Below the pieces are notes generated by a model. It made no database searches, was not told where the DNA came from, and worked only from the letters and a program-made list of their open reading frames with translations. The translations under genes were made by a program, and so were the position numbers. From contig NZ_LMSJ01000028.1 of assembly GCF_001428105.1 (NCBI RefSeq), positions 31,740 through 95,739 of the forward strand: DNA of 64,000 bases. The letters run 5' to 3'. Positions 1 to 9,131 of the stretch are shown one piece after another; positions within the stretch are counted from its first letter, which is position 1, and the number at the start of each line of letters is the position of its first letter. Origin of the DNA: Paenibacillus sp. Soil766 (GTDB lineage: Bacteria; Bacillota; Bacilli; Paenibacillales; NBRC-103111).

Positions 1-2
1 CC

Positions 3-1103
3 AATTTCCGCGGTATTTTGTACGAGGATATTCTTCCCGTAGATCGGAACCGTTTAACGAACGGGGTGAAAACGACCATTAATGAGGAAGAAGTTATCGT
101 CCAGGAGAAAGATTTGGAGCAGGCAGAAGGCTGGCGTATTGTAAGTATTATCCCGGTGCAAGAGTTGACAACGGACATGCATGCCATTAAAAACATTAGT
201 ATCATAGCTGGAATTGGTATCATTTTAAGTATGCTTATTCTGGGATATTTTTTCTTGAATAATCTGACACGACCTGTTATGGGGCTTATTGCAGATATGA
301 AGAAAATTGGTAAAAGAGATGTAGGCTTTAGGGTTAAGGTACGTTCAACCAATGAAGTCGGCGTATTGGCCTACGATATCAATAGTATGATTGACAAAAT
401 GGAAGAGATGACAAGTAATATTTTCCATACACAGGCTAGATTATATGAGTCAGAGCTCAGTAAAAAACAAGCTGAATTCGCTGCCTTACAAAGTCAAATA
501 AATCCGCATTTCCTGTATAATACACTGAATTGCATAAGCAGTATCGGACTTGAATACGGCAGCAAGGAAATAGCGCTGATTACTTCGGCCATGTCCAAAA
601 TATTTCGATATAGTATTAAAAAAGACGATCTTGTGATGATCAGTGAAGAAATTCAATGTATCCAAGCCTATCTGAAAATTATCTCAATTCGATATGAAAA
701 CAAGTTTGATATGGAAATACTTGTGGATGACAAGCTATTGGAAATGAAAACACCTAAAATGATTTTGCAGCCCATTGTTGAAAATTCAGTCTATCATGGA
801 CTTGAAAGTATGGACGCCGGTGGACATCTTCGTGTGAGCGGACATATCGATACGAATGGAGATGTTTGTTTTCAAATATCGGATACGGGTAAAGGGATAG
901 CTAAAGATGAGCTAGAAAGGATGAAAGCCAAACTGAATATGGCGTTTTCGGATCGAGTGGAAAATAGCTTTGTTGGCAATAGTATCGGGATTTCCAATAT
1001 TAATAATAGAATTCAGTTGATGTTTGGAGAAGGTTATGGGGTAGGGATCGAAAGTGAGATTGGTTCCGGGACTACGGTGGTTGTTAAGATCCCGTCTATG
1101 TGA
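3..1103 (+). CDS. YesM-type sensor histidine kinase, 3' part (5' end outside window)
   Basis: The reading frame is open to the left edge of the window, so the N-terminus is missing; the first in-window TTG at 18 is not a convincing start. What remains is the end of the extracellular sensor domain, one membrane segment (about residues 60-83 counted from position 3), a HAMP linker, the His_kinase domain with the motif QINPHFLYNTL (phosphoacceptor His codon at 507-509), and a HATPase domain with the N-box PIVENSVYHG and a G-box DTGKGIA. This is the architecture of YesM-type kinases, which phosphorylate AraC-type response regulators in response to extracellular ligands, usually sugars. No response regulator follows, so its partner is probably upstream of the window. 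Family call is secure; ligand unknown. Confidence 0.92.
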   Translation, partial: NFRGILYEDILPVDRNRLTNGVKTTINEEEVIVQEKDLEQAEGWRIVSIIPVQELTTDMHAIKNISIIAGIGIILSMLILGYFFLNNLTRPVMGLIADMKKIGKRDVGFRVKVRSTNEVGVLAYDINSMIDKMEEMTSNIFHTQARLYESELSKKQAEFAALQSQINPHFLYNTLNCISSIGLEYGSKEIALITSAMSKIFRYSIKKDDLVMISEEIQCIQAYLKIISIRYENKFDMEILVDDKLLEMKTPKMILQPIVENSVYHGLESMDAGGHLRVSGHIDTNGDVCFQISDTGKGIAKDELERMKAKLNMAFSDRVENSFVGNSIGISNINNRIQLMFGEGYGVGIESEIGSGTTVVVKIPSM

Positions 1104-1158
1104 TGGGGAAGTGATAAAACGTGCCCTCATGACATAGCGGATATGAACCTTTTTCCTA

Positions 1159-1188
1159 TTACATTCTTTCAAGGCAATAGGTTATAAT
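1159..1188 (+). promoter_or_regulatory. Candidate promoter of the acyltransferase gene
   Basis: A perfect TATAAT (1183-1188) is preceded by TTACAT (1159-1164) with an 18-nt spacer, in the gap between the kinase and the acyltransferase gene. The -35 box is poor, so only the -10 is a solid observation. Confidence 0.35.
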
Positions 1189-1243
1189 TGGAGACAATAT
1201 GGCAAAGTGTTGGGGCCTTGGTTATTTTGAAAGGAGTATAGGA

Positions 1244-2401
1244 ATGGAATTTTTGTTATTATCAAAAGAAATTACACAGCAGTATTGTCGGAAAATACGG
1301 ATGCCTGAAGGTGCTACTGAGATCTTGATGAACATCGTTGATCACCTGCATAATGATCCAAAACTGTTGGGTATTTATAAGGAATTTTATAAAAATAATA
1401 TTGAAAGCGGCTATTGGACAACCGTATGGGAACCACTGGCTATAGATGCTTATGTGGAAGAGGTTCTCGGAAATTCGGCTTCCCTGTTGTATCTGCATGC
1501 AGCACTGCAAAGACTGCCTCTTGCCGAGCAGAGATATGCCGAAAGAGGACTGAGTGAAGAGTTATTTGTAGAAACTTTACGGGATATCGGTGTATGGGTT
1601 CAAAATGCTTATAATTTAGTCGGATATTATGCCATTCGGAATTTTAGTTGGATCTGGAGGCACCTAGAGGCTAGAATGTTCCGGATTGGTGGCATGCAGT
1701 TTATCGCAACGAATTTCTCTGGGATCGTGAAAGGCTTTTATAACGCAAAAGAAGATCGTTTCTTGCTCTTAGGCAGTGCAGGGATGGAGTTAAGGGCAAA
1801 TGGTGATAAGCAAGGCGTTTGTAATAAAGAGAAAACAACCGATGGTTTTGTGACGGAATATGAGGAAACGGAAGACTATTTCTTCGGAAATCCAATTACT
1901 CCTGATGGCAAGGGCTTGAAAGAACCCGTGAAGCTTATGAGGGATGAATGGGAAAAAGTACTGGACAAGGATGATACGTTACTTGAGATTCATATCCCGA
2001 GAGATACAGCTTTTGATATGGAGCAAATAAAAGAAACCTACTTACAAGCCAAGGCATTTTATGCAGCTTATTTTCCGGAAGTCCAATCTAAAGGGATGGC
2101 CTGCCATACCTGGCTCTTTACGCCTCAACTTCGGGAGATGTTACCGCCAACTAGCAATATTGTCAGGTTCCAGGAGCAGTTCTATCTCTATCCAACAGCG
2201 GGTTCCGTACGTTTTTTATGGAATTTTGTATTTAATGAATTGACCGAGGTAAAGGATGCTAAACCCGACACTTCGTTAAGGAGAAAAGTCCTTACTTATT
2301 TAGAGGAAGACAAAGAAATATTTGATATGAATGGCCTATTTCTAGATGTATGTGGAGATTTCGGAACCGTCGCTTATCAAAAGGAAGTCAAGACTGTTTA
2401 G
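1244..2401 (+). CDS. GNAT-like acyltransferase domain-containing protein
   Basis: The 385-residue protein resembles the two-domain 'acyltransferase domain-containing' family of Firmicutes, with an N-terminal helical domain (NAT_N type) and a C-terminal GNAT-fold domain (GNAT_C type). The C-terminal half carries the family-like stretch LEIHIPRDTAFD followed by a helix ending in FYAAYFPE, then CHTWLF. It is soluble, with no signal peptide. The frame is open upstream to 1199, but the ATG at 1244 is preceded by AAAGGAG with good spacing and is the likely start. The gene stands alone between a candidate promoter and a strong terminator. The acyl acceptor cannot be told from sequence; assignment rests on remembered family resemblance. 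Confidence 0.7.
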   Translation: MEFLLLSKEITQQYCRKIRMPEGATEILMNIVDHLHNDPKLLGIYKEFYKNNIESGYWTTVWEPLAIDAYVEEVLGNSASLLYLHAALQRLPLAEQRYAERGLSEELFVETLRDIGVWVQNAYNLVGYYAIRNFSWIWRHLEARMFRIGGMQFIATNFSGIVKGFYNAKEDRFLLLGSAGMELRANGDKQGVCNKEKTTDGFVTEYEETEDYFFGNPITPDGKGLKEPVKLMRDEWEKVLDKDDTLLEIHIPRDTAFDMEQIKETYLQAKAFYAAYFPEVQSKGMACHTWLFTPQLREMLPPTSNIVRFQEQFYLYPTAGSVRFLWNFVFNELTEVKDAKPDTSLRRKVLTYLEEDKEIFDMNGLFLDVCGDFGTVAYQKEVKTV

Positions 2402-2431
2402 ATTCGGGACTTTATCGAGTAGCGATCGTGG

Positions 2432-2465
2432 AGGAGCTTGCCTCATGGCAATGGCTCCTTTTTGT
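2432..2465 (+). terminator. Rho-independent terminator after the acyltransferase gene
   Basis: The hairpin has arms AGGAGC-TTGCC (2432-2442) and GGCAA-tg-GCTCCT (2447-2459), a TCAT loop and a two-base bulge, followed by a T run. The remaining gap to 2618 shows no other clear element apart from the ribosome-binding site of the next gene. Confidence 0.8.
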
Positions 2466-2618
2466 TCTTATATCACATGTGGTGAAAAAGGAGGTTCGGT
2501 GATTCCTGGTGCTCGCGGGTGCATACCGGTACTCCCATGTGCTCCCCATGCCGCGCATCTACACTGTGCCCTGGTATAGTAGCGCCAAAACTACGCAAGT
2601 GAGGGAGGAGTAAACGAA

Positions 2619-3149
2619 TTGAAGAGACATTGGACAATTTCACCTTGGACGAAAGAGTGGAACCTGCAATTTGAGATGGAGTTAAAAGTTTTACAGGATA
2701 TTTTTCAAACGGAAATTGTAGACATACAACATGTTGGAAGCACCTCGGTGCCCTCAATCGGTTATGCCAAGCCTATTATCGACATTTTGATCATCGTGAA
2801 AAATATTGAGCGAGTGAGTTTGTGTAACGAACAAATGATCAGCGCGGGATACCGAGTCAGAGGGGAGAATGGCATTCCAAATAGAAGATACTTCTCCAAA
2901 GGGGATCTCGTGCGAACACATCACGTTCATATTTACCAGCAGGGGGACTCAAGGATACTAACCTATTTGGATTATAAAGCTTATTTGCTGCAACATCCTA
3001 CTGAAGCAGAAAAATACGGTCAACTCAAGCTGGACATTCTAGCGTCATATTCGAATGATCAGTATCAACAAGTGAAAGAAAATCACATCACTCACATGGT
3101 TGAGAAAGCACTGCGATGGGGAGAAGAGGAAAGGAAACGATTGGAATGA
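2619..3149 (+). CDS. GrpB family protein (UPF0157)
   Basis: The 176-residue protein matches the GrpB/UPF0157 family, which has a nucleotidyltransferase-like fold of uncertain function. Visible family features are the N-terminal pattern SPWTKEW, the block IQHVGSTSVP followed by AKPIIDI (about residues 38-53), and the RTHHVHIY block near residue 105. It starts at a TTG (2619) preceded by GGGAGGAG about 8 nt upstream; no better ATG exists nearby. Its stop overlaps the start of the following small membrane protein (ATGA), suggesting translational coupling. The biochemical role of the family is not established, and neighbours give no further clue. Confidence 0.85.
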   Translation: MKRHWTISPWTKEWNLQFEMELKVLQDIFQTEIVDIQHVGSTSVPSIGYAKPIIDILIIVKNIERVSLCNEQMISAGYRVRGENGIPNRRYFSKGDLVRTHHVHIYQQGDSRILTYLDYKAYLLQHPTEAEKYGQLKLDILASYSNDQYQQVKENHITHMVEKALRWGEEERKRLE

Positions 3150-3394
3150 GTAGGAAAAACATGGTTGCCGGGATTCTTGTATCCTTGTTTGTCCCGATTT
3201 TGGTGTATTTCGCAATGGTTGCTAGTGTCGATCTCATTAGTTGGCCAGAGCCACCAGAAGATTTCCAGTATCATGATTCTTACTTCACCGTTATGCATAT
3301 AGATCCAGTCATGTTTACAGTTATTGCTGTGATTACTTTCATTATTTATGCAGCAATTTCCTTGGCCGTGCGATACGTTAGGCGAAAAGCATAG
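3146..3394 (+). CDS. Small two-helix membrane protein of unknown function
   Basis: I do not recognise a characterised family. The 82-residue product has two predicted membrane helices (about residues 6-24 and 53-73), a short polar loop rich in Pro, Glu and His between them, and a basic C-terminus (RRK). The frame is open from 3116, but the ATG at 3146 overlaps the stop of the GrpB-family gene as ATGA and gives a natural start. The loop sequence HDSYFTVMHI resembles the HDTYFVVAHFHYV motif of haem-copper oxidase subunit I, but only part of it and without the following His pair, so a real relation is doubtful. It is co-transcribed with the upstream gene and ends convergent with the WYL regulator. 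Confidence 0.65.
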   Translation: MSRKNMVAGILVSLFVPILVYFAMVASVDLISWPEPPEDFQYHDSYFTVMHIDPVMFTVIAVITFIIYAAISLAVRYVRRKA

Positions 3395-3429
3395 GAACAT
3401 AAGGCGGTAAGCATACTCATATCGAGACT

Positions 3430-4428
3430 TCACTTGCCGCTATACATAGAAGCAATGTTGTTCGCTGCCTCTAGCAATGCTTCTCGGAGCTCTAATGGTT
3501 CCAAGACTCGGATCATCGTCCCGAATCCAAGCATAATTTCGCAAGCAGAGCTCAAGGTGTTGAACTCGAGCTCTGCTTTGCGCCAAACCACGGGAACAGT
3601 GGCGCTGGTCGAGCTGGTTTCGTCTTCGGGCCCCTCGAGCCATGCTGTTACCCGAACGAAGCGGGTCATTTCGAGCCGAGTCGCGACACTCGGATGCACA
3701 AGTGCATGAGCCGCATAGTGAGGAAGTCCGCTGCGAAACAGGTCGACCGAACGCTGCCAATATGCAGCGAGGTTGAACTGATCTGGGCGGACCGTAGGCT
3801 CATCCAATAAGGCAGCATCTTGGATTCTTGAAATACGATAGGTACGGGGTTCCTGATCAACGCCAGCCGCAATGAGATACCAGAGTGAACCCTTGAGGAC
3901 AAGCCCGAGTGGGCTCACAATGCGTTCGCTTGCAGCCGAGTCGCCGCCTGAGGCGTATCGAAATCGCAGTTTTCGGTCTTCCCATACAGCTTCCTGTAGG
4001 AGAGACAGCCACGGTAAATCCTCGACATTGTGATGCCAGCCTGCCGCATCCACATAAACCCGTTGTCGCATATAATCGGCATCGCGTCGCAACGAAGGAG
4101 AAAGCGAAGCCAGCACTTTCAAAACCGCTGCTTCATAAGCATCACCAAAACCCAGATCAGTTAAATGTCGATGGGGCTCAGCGGCCAGTAATGCGAGTAG
4201 CTCATCTTTGTGCAACCCGGCCCAATCCGCTCGATACCCCTCCATAAGCCGCCATCCACCTGCAGCTCCACGTTCTGCATAGACGGGAACACCCGCGGTG
4301 CTTAGTGCTTCCATATCCCGATGAATTGTCCGTTCCGAGACTTCCAGTCTCGTGGCTAACTCTCGAGTTGTCATGCCGCCGCGAGTTTGCAACAGCATCA
4401 TAATTTGCAATAAACGATCCGCTCTCAT
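3430..4428 (-). CDS. YafY/WYL-family transcriptional regulator
   Basis: The 332-residue protein has an N-terminal helix-turn-helix of the HTH_11 type (about residues 1-58, with TTRELATRLEVSERTIHRDMEAL) and a WYL domain around residues 140-225 containing SLWYLIAAG and YRISRI, followed by a WCX-like C-terminal region. Such regulators bind DNA as dimers and sense small ligands or nucleic acids through the WYL domain. It is transcribed divergently from the short-chain dehydrogenase gene at 4560, a common arrangement for a local regulator and its target. A 12-bp direct repeat lies in the shared promoter region. Ligand unknown. Confidence 0.88.
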   Translation of the reverse strand: MRADRLLQIMMLLQTRGGMTTRELATRLEVSERTIHRDMEALSTAGVPVYAERGAAGGWRLMEGYRADWAGLHKDELLALLAAEPHRHLTDLGFGDAYEAAVLKVLASLSPSLRRDADYMRQRVYVDAAGWHHNVEDLPWLSLLQEAVWEDRKLRFRYASGGDSAASERIVSPLGLVLKGSLWYLIAAGVDQEPRTYRISRIQDAALLDEPTVRPDQFNLAAYWQRSVDLFRSGLPHYAAHALVHPSVATRLEMTRFVRVTAWLEGPEDETSSTSATVPVVWRKAELEFNTLSSACEIMLGFGTMIRVLEPLELREALLEAANNIASMYSGK

Positions 4429-4483
4429 CTGCGTCCCTCCTCATGTAATTTGATTTTAGCATACATATATGACAACAGGTGAC

Positions 4484-4534
4484 ATGATACTAAAGGTATG
4501 ATGATACTAAAGTTAAGTTCATACAGTTTACTAT
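4484..4534 (+). promoter_or_regulatory. Direct-repeat operator and -10 in the WYL/SDR divergent promoter
   Basis: The 12-mer ATGATACTAAAG occurs twice, at 4484-4495 and 4501-4512, a 17-bp period. A -10-like TACTAT lies at 4529-4534, so the second repeat covers the place where a -35 box for the dehydrogenase gene would be (4506-4511), where no good -35 is present. This layout fits a regulator binding site for the WYL protein. The repeats are seen directly; the binding is inferred. Confidence 0.5.
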
Positions 4535-4559
4535 CTTTGAATCGGAAGGAGTTGATTCT

Positions 4560-5441
4560 ATGACAACGAAAAATCAACCATTGCGCAATCAAATCGCATT
4601 AGTCGCAGGAGCGACTCGAGGGGCGGGACGTGCGATTGCGGTCGAACTCGGCCGCGCTGGAGCAACGGTTTATGTGACAGGGCGTTCCACGAGGGGGAAG
4701 CGTTCGCCGATGAACCGACCGGAAACGATTGAAGAAACTGCTGAACTTGTCACGCAAGCAGGGGGCAAAGGTATCGCAGTCTGCATGGATCATACAAAAG
4801 AAGAGGATGTTGTGGCGCTGTTCAGTCAAATAAAGCGTGAGCAGCAGGGGCGTCTGAACATTCTAGTCAATGATCTCTGGGGAGGTGACCCGCATACAGA
4901 ATGGGGAAAAGGCTTCTGGGAGACCCCGCTTGCAAACGGGTTGTTGATTCAGAAACAAGCTGTCCACTCTCATATTATGACTGCTTATTATGCAGCTCCA
5001 TTGATGGTCGAACGCAAGGCCGGGCTCATTGTAGAAATTACAGATGGCGTCGGCTATCACTATCGGGGTAACTTGTATTATAGTTTGGCCAAAATCGGAG
5101 TTTCCCATTTGGCGCAAGGGATGGCGGCGGATCTGAAACCTCACGGTGTGACAGCTCTTGCAGTAACGCCGGGTTTCCTTCGTTCGGAAGCGATGTTGGA
5201 GCATTTCGGGGTGCAGGAGGAGAATTGGCGGGATGCTGCGAAGCAGGACATCCATTTCCTGCAGTCCGAGACCCCTTACTTCGTTGCGCAGGGGATAGCC
5301 GCACTCGCTGCAGATCCGAAGGTGGCGGAGAAATCCGGGCAACTGCTTAGCTCTTGGTCTTTGTCCGACGATTATGGCTTCATCGATATCGATGGGCGCA
5401 GTCCACATTGGGGAAGGTACGCGGAGGAGAATGGCTTCTGA
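4560..5441 (+). CDS. SDR family NAD(P)-dependent oxidoreductase
   Basis: The 293-residue protein is a short-chain dehydrogenase/reductase. The Rossmann dinucleotide-binding glycine motif GATRGAGR is at residues 17-24, followed by the basic TGRSTRGKRS region that favours NADP(H), the NDLWGGD segment in place of the usual NNAG, and the catalytic YSLAK pair (Y-x3-K) near residue 172. The conserved serine position is atypical (ITDG). It starts at ATG 4560 after GGAAGGAG. It is divergent from the WYL regulator that probably controls it. The substrate is unknown; this subgroup is common in Bacillales as a 'short-chain oxidoreductase' next to WYL or MerR regulators. Confidence 0.88.
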   Translation: MTTKNQPLRNQIALVAGATRGAGRAIAVELGRAGATVYVTGRSTRGKRSPMNRPETIEETAELVTQAGGKGIAVCMDHTKEEDVVALFSQIKREQQGRLNILVNDLWGGDPHTEWGKGFWETPLANGLLIQKQAVHSHIMTAYYAAPLMVERKAGLIVEITDGVGYHYRGNLYYSLAKIGVSHLAQGMAADLKPHGVTALAVTPGFLRSEAMLEHFGVQEENWRDAAKQDIHFLQSETPYFVAQGIAALAADPKVAEKSGQLLSSWSLSDDYGFIDIDGRSPHWGRYAEENGF

Positions 5442-5498
5442 GCCGGCCCGCCCGCTCTCCATTCGCGCACACATGCCAGGGAATATCGCCAGAACCAA

Positions 5499-5544
5499 AA
5501 AACAGACCTAACAAGGTGCGACTGCACCTATGTTAGGTCTGTTT
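5499..5544. terminator. Bidirectional terminator between SDR and solute-binding pseudogene
   Basis: A long, nearly perfect hairpin has outer arms AAACAGACCTAACA and TGTTAGGTCTGTTT and an inner GGTGC/GCACC stem. With A and T tracts on the two sides it can serve both convergent genes. Confidence 0.8.
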
Positions 5545-5558
5545 GACGTTCAGCGCTT

Positions 5559-6921
5559 TTATTTATTTTTGTAAGCTTCCGTCATTTCTTGCACAATTTT
5601 CAGATAAGTTGGATCTGCTTTCGTCTTGGCAACGAATTCATCCCAAGCGGCTAAGGATTCTTTGCCCATGATGACTTTGATTTTCATATCCAAAATTTTC
5701 TTGTTCAATTCTGGACCGGCCGTTAAGTTGGTTTGTGAAATGAGGCCGTAAGCGGCATTTGGTTTACTGAAAGCTGACCGATCATCAATAATCTTCTTAC
5801 TGCGATCATAGAACTCTTTGGGAATACCGTTGTAGTATGCACGTGTGTATTTATCGTATTTCTGGGCAATTTGCAGTAGATTATTGGTCACGTCAGGTAC
5901 GTTGTCCACTTTGGCTTGTTCAGTCGCCTGCTTAAATCCGTCTTTAATCGTATAATGCTTATCCAGAATGCCATACGCTGCAAGATCGGCTACATCATCG
6001 GATAACAGTTTATCCATAAAGCCTAAGAGTTGTTTCATTTTGGCCTCAGACACTGTTTTCGGAATGACGTACATACCGAAGTTCCCCACATCTTGCGCCG
6101 CAAATTTATTTCCGTCTGGCGTCATCAAATAAGTAAGTGGCAATGAATCTGCTTTCGGATCAATTTTGCGCATAGCATCTGTGTAGAGCCACTGTGGGTT
6201 GAGGGCAGAACCGAGTACACCAGCCTTGCCACCCATCTTCAACCCATCCGTACAAGCCCATGCCTTCCGCATCAACTTGTCCTGTAATCCCGATTGTATC
6301 GTTTTTGCCGTTGCCATCGGGATCTTTTTCGGTGAAAGCTTTCAGCACAGCATACATCTCATCCATCGTTTCAGGTGCTTTCATACCAAGCTTATCTAAC
6401 CAATCTTTACGGACATGTACGCCCCAAGAACTTTCTAAGGGACGAGGACGAGGGATTCCGTAGTTTTTCCCTTTAATTTTGGCATTGTCCCAAACAACAG
6501 CGGGCATCGCACTTAAGGTTTTATAATCTTTAATATATGGCGTAATGTCCCAGAAAGCGCCGGATGTCGCCATTTGGACAACCTGTGAATCAAAGACATT
6601 CATCACTAGACTAAGATCGGATAAGTCGCCGGAAGCCAGCATGACCTTCGTTTTCTCCGAGTAAGTATTTACGGGTACCCATGTGATATTCAACTTCGTA
6701 TTGGTTTTCTTCTCGATCTCTTGCAGAATAGGATTCGACGGGTCAACAGCCTGAGCACCCTGTTGATTCGTGAACATGGAAATCTTGACAGGCTCGTTAC
6801 TAGTAGCTTCGGCTTTCTTATCTGTTGTTGCTTCTTGTCCAGCGCTGCAAGCTGTAAGAGTTAAGGCAGCGATCATGCCGATAACGGTGCCCTTCGTAAA
6901 TACGTGTTTGTTTGTGTACAA
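5559..6921 (-). pseudogene. ABC-transporter solute-binding lipoprotein, frameshifted with internal deletion
   Basis: Two overlapping frames encode the halves of an LplA/YtcQ-type sugar-binding lipoprotein. The N-terminal frame (down to about 6245) has a lipoprotein signal with lipobox LTAC (Cys25 from the TTG start at 6921, preceded by GGGAGG) and ends after GITGQVDAEGMGLYGW. The C-terminal frame (from about 6235) resumes with GGKAGVLGSALNPQW and runs to the normal C-terminus. In the four intact paralogues of the window these blocks are separated by a segment of roughly 60-100 residues, and the spliced product would be about 450 residues against 502-554. So a stretch is missing and the frame is shifted. 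The 7-mer ACCCATC flanks the junction (6231-6237, 6242-6248), a possible deletion scar. It is the last gene after the two permeases 7006-8868. Confidence 0.8.
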
Positions 6922-7005
6922 ATGAATCAACCTCCCATGGTTATCATACAATTTCTCATTGAACTTATAAACCGGTCTGAAATCGAGATACGTTCCCGCA
7001 ATCTT

Positions 7006-7887
7006 CTACCCCTTAATAGAACCGACCATCACCCCTTTAGCAAAATGTTTCTGAAGCAGCGGGTACACGAGTAGAATAGGAACTGTCGCGATGACAACTG
7101 CAGCCATCTTCAGCGTATCTGTCGGAATGGCAATTTCCCCGACCATGCTATTGGCAATCTCTCCAGATGAAGAGGATGAGGAATCGATAAGGAGCTGTTG
7201 AAGCACAATTTGCAAGGGACGAAGATCAGGCTTCGTAATATACAGCACGGCAGAGAAAAATGTGTTCCAATACGCGACGGCATAGAAGAGTCCAAAGGCT
7301 GCAAGAGAGGGAAGGGATAAGGGTAAAATAATTCGGAACCATACGCCCATATCCGATGCGCCATCGATCTTGGCTGCTTCTTCAAGCTCATCGGGGATGC
7401 TGTCAAAGAAGCCTTTCATTAAAATGACATACCAACCACTAGTCAAAACGGGTAGAATAAGCGCCCAGATGGTATTAATCAGATGTACATCTCTCACAAC
7501 AAGATAAGGGGGAATGATCCCTGGGTTGAATAACGTTGTCATTAAGATTAAGATGAGCAGCACTCTTCGACCTTGAAGTCGTTTTCTAGACAAGGCATAT
7601 GCACCAGCAGACGTAACGATCAAGCTTAGCGCGGTACCGACAGTTGCCAGAATGGTGCTGACACCAGCAGCCTGGATAAATACATTATTGGAAAACAGAT
7701 AGCGATACGAGTCCAGTGTCCATTTTTCCGGGAAAATGACGATGGTTTTCTGTAAGTATTCAATCGGTGATGTGAAGGAGACAGCAGTTATATAGTAGAA
7801 AGGAAATAACATGACTAGAGCTACTAGGATCAATGCAGCTAAAATACTTCCCTCAAACCACTTGTCGGACGTTGTACGTTGATTCAT
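7006..7887 (-). CDS. Carbohydrate ABC transporter permease (LplC/YtcP type)
   Basis: The 293-residue inner-membrane protein has six predicted helices, the first at about residues 13-33. The EAA loop that contacts the ATPase is visible as ELEEAAKIDGAS, with the following RIILPLSLP, near residue 180. The C-terminus KGVMVGSIKG is typical of this subfamily. It lies 12 nt after the partner permease gene (7900-8868) and upstream of the damaged binding-protein gene. Together they would have formed a sugar or oligosaccharide importer; the ATPase subunit is not encoded nearby. Confidence 0.93.
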   Translation of the reverse strand: MNQRTTSDKWFEGSILAALILVALVMLFPFYYITAVSFTSPIEYLQKTIVIFPEKWTLDSYRYLFSNNVFIQAAGVSTILATVGTALSLIVTSAGAYALSRKRLQGRRVLLILILMTTLFNPGIIPPYLVVRDVHLINTIWALILPVLTSGWYVILMKGFFDSIPDELEEAAKIDGASDMGVWFRIILPLSLPSLAAFGLFYAVAYWNTFFSAVLYITKPDLRPLQIVLQQLLIDSSSSSSGEIANSMVGEIAIPTDTLKMAAVVIATVPILLVYPLLQKHFAKGVMVGSIKG

Positions 7888-7899
7888 AGGTGAGCCCTC

Positions 7900-8868
7900 C
7901 TAAAAGATGCCGTCATCGCCGAATTTCTTGGCAAGCCGGTTCGTTAAAACTACCAAAATAACACCGACAATGGATTTAAACAAGCCAACAGCTGTGCTGA
8001 AGCTGAACTGTGCTTGTTGAATGCCGCTGCGGTACACATACGTATCGAACACATCTGCGACATCTGAAACAGCGCCGTTCATCATAAGATAAACCTGTTC
8101 AAACCCGACATCCATCATATGGCCGATACGCAGAATGAGCAGAATAATAATGACATTGCGAATTGCTGGAAGTGTGACGTGCCATATTTGGCGAAGTCGC
8201 CCTGCTCCATCCATGCGAGCTGCTTCGAAGAGCTGGGTATCTACAGATGCAATGGCAGCCAAGAAAATAACGGTACCCCAGCCGACTTCTTTCCAGATGG
8301 ACTGCAAGGTAAGTAAGGCCCAGAACATGCCCTGACTTGTTAAGAAATTGATTTTATCATACCCAAGAGATTCCAGAAATTTATTCGCGAAACCGCTTGA
8401 AGTTGAGAGCATCAAGTACGTTATCCCAACAATGACCACCCACGATAGGAAATGCGGCAAATAAATAACGGATTGAATGATGCGTTTCACCCATTCTTTG
8501 CGTACCTCATTGAGCATAAGTGCGAGTACGATCGGTAAGGGGAAGAAGAAGATCAAGTTCAATAAATTAATAGCGAGCGTATTGCGTAATAAAAGGAAGA
8601 AGCTGTCATTCGAGAAAAAACGTTCGAAATGCTGGAACCCGACCCATGGACTGTTCCAGAAACCCAGATAAGGCGAGTAATCTTTGAAGGCGATCAGAAC
8701 GCCCCACATTGGCAGATACTTAAAGATAAGGAAGTAGGCCAACATGGGAGAAGCGATGAGGTATAGCATGCGATCTCGTTTTAAGCCCTTCCATACACGC
8801 CTGCTTTGTGAGAGAGATGCGGGTTGCCTTTCATGAGAAAGAGCTGCGTGTGTTGTTTCAGTTTTCAT
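7900..8868 (-). CDS. Sugar ABC transporter permease (LplB/YteP type)
   Basis: The 322-residue membrane protein begins with a cytoplasmic tail of about 38 residues and has six predicted helices. The family signature after helix 1 is PMWGVLIAFKDYSP, and the EAA loop appears as LFEAARMDGAG followed by WHVTLP. The C-terminal FGDDGIF is typical. It is the first gene of a minus-strand operon with the second permease and the solute-binding pseudogene, transcribed from the promoter at 8915-8943 and divergent from the membrane AraC regulator at 9132. That regulator is the likely controller. Confidence 0.93.
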   Translation of the reverse strand: MKTETTHAALSHERQPASLSQSRRVWKGLKRDRMLYLIASPMLAYFLIFKYLPMWGVLIAFKDYSPYLGFWNSPWVGFQHFERFFSNDSFFLLLRNTLAINLLNLIFFFPLPIVLALMLNEVRKEWVKRIIQSVIYLPHFLSWVVIVGITYLMLSTSSGFANKFLESLGYDKINFLTSQGMFWALLTLQSIWKEVGWGTVIFLAAIASVDTQLFEAARMDGAGRLRQIWHVTLPAIRNVIIILLILRIGHMMDVGFEQVYLMMNGAVSDVADVFDTYVYRSGIQQAQFSFSTAVGLFKSIVGVILVVLTNRLAKKFGDDGIF

Positions 8869-8914
8869 CGTTTTTCACCTTTCCCAATAGAAGTAGTTTC
8901 GGTCTCTTGGCTTT

Positions 8915-8943
8915 ACTATAGGGATGCCGCTAATTTCCGACAA
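8915..8943 (-). promoter_or_regulatory. Promoter of the minus-strand permease operon
   Basis: On the minus strand TTGTCG (8943-8938) and TATAGT (8920-8915) are separated by exactly 17 nt, a sigma-A-like arrangement, 46 nt before the permease start. I could not see a convincing direct-repeat operator above it. Confidence 0.55.
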
Positions 8944-9131
8944 TTAGACAGTTTTTCTTGGATATTTCCTAGCGTTTCACTTTTCAGTAAAGGTCATTTC
9001 CTGCGCTTGCACATTCATTCTTGGCCTAGTTTTGATGTTTTTTCTTTTGCAGATGGCTTTTTTTTCTTATATGATGGATGAACAGCGGATGAAAGACATT
9101 CATCGAATGTGGACAAGGAGGGGTAATCAGC

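Noticed and set aside
4863..5498. 211-residue open frame on the minus strand
   Set aside because: It is antisense to most of the short-chain dehydrogenase gene, has no family resemblance and spans the real gene's stop region.
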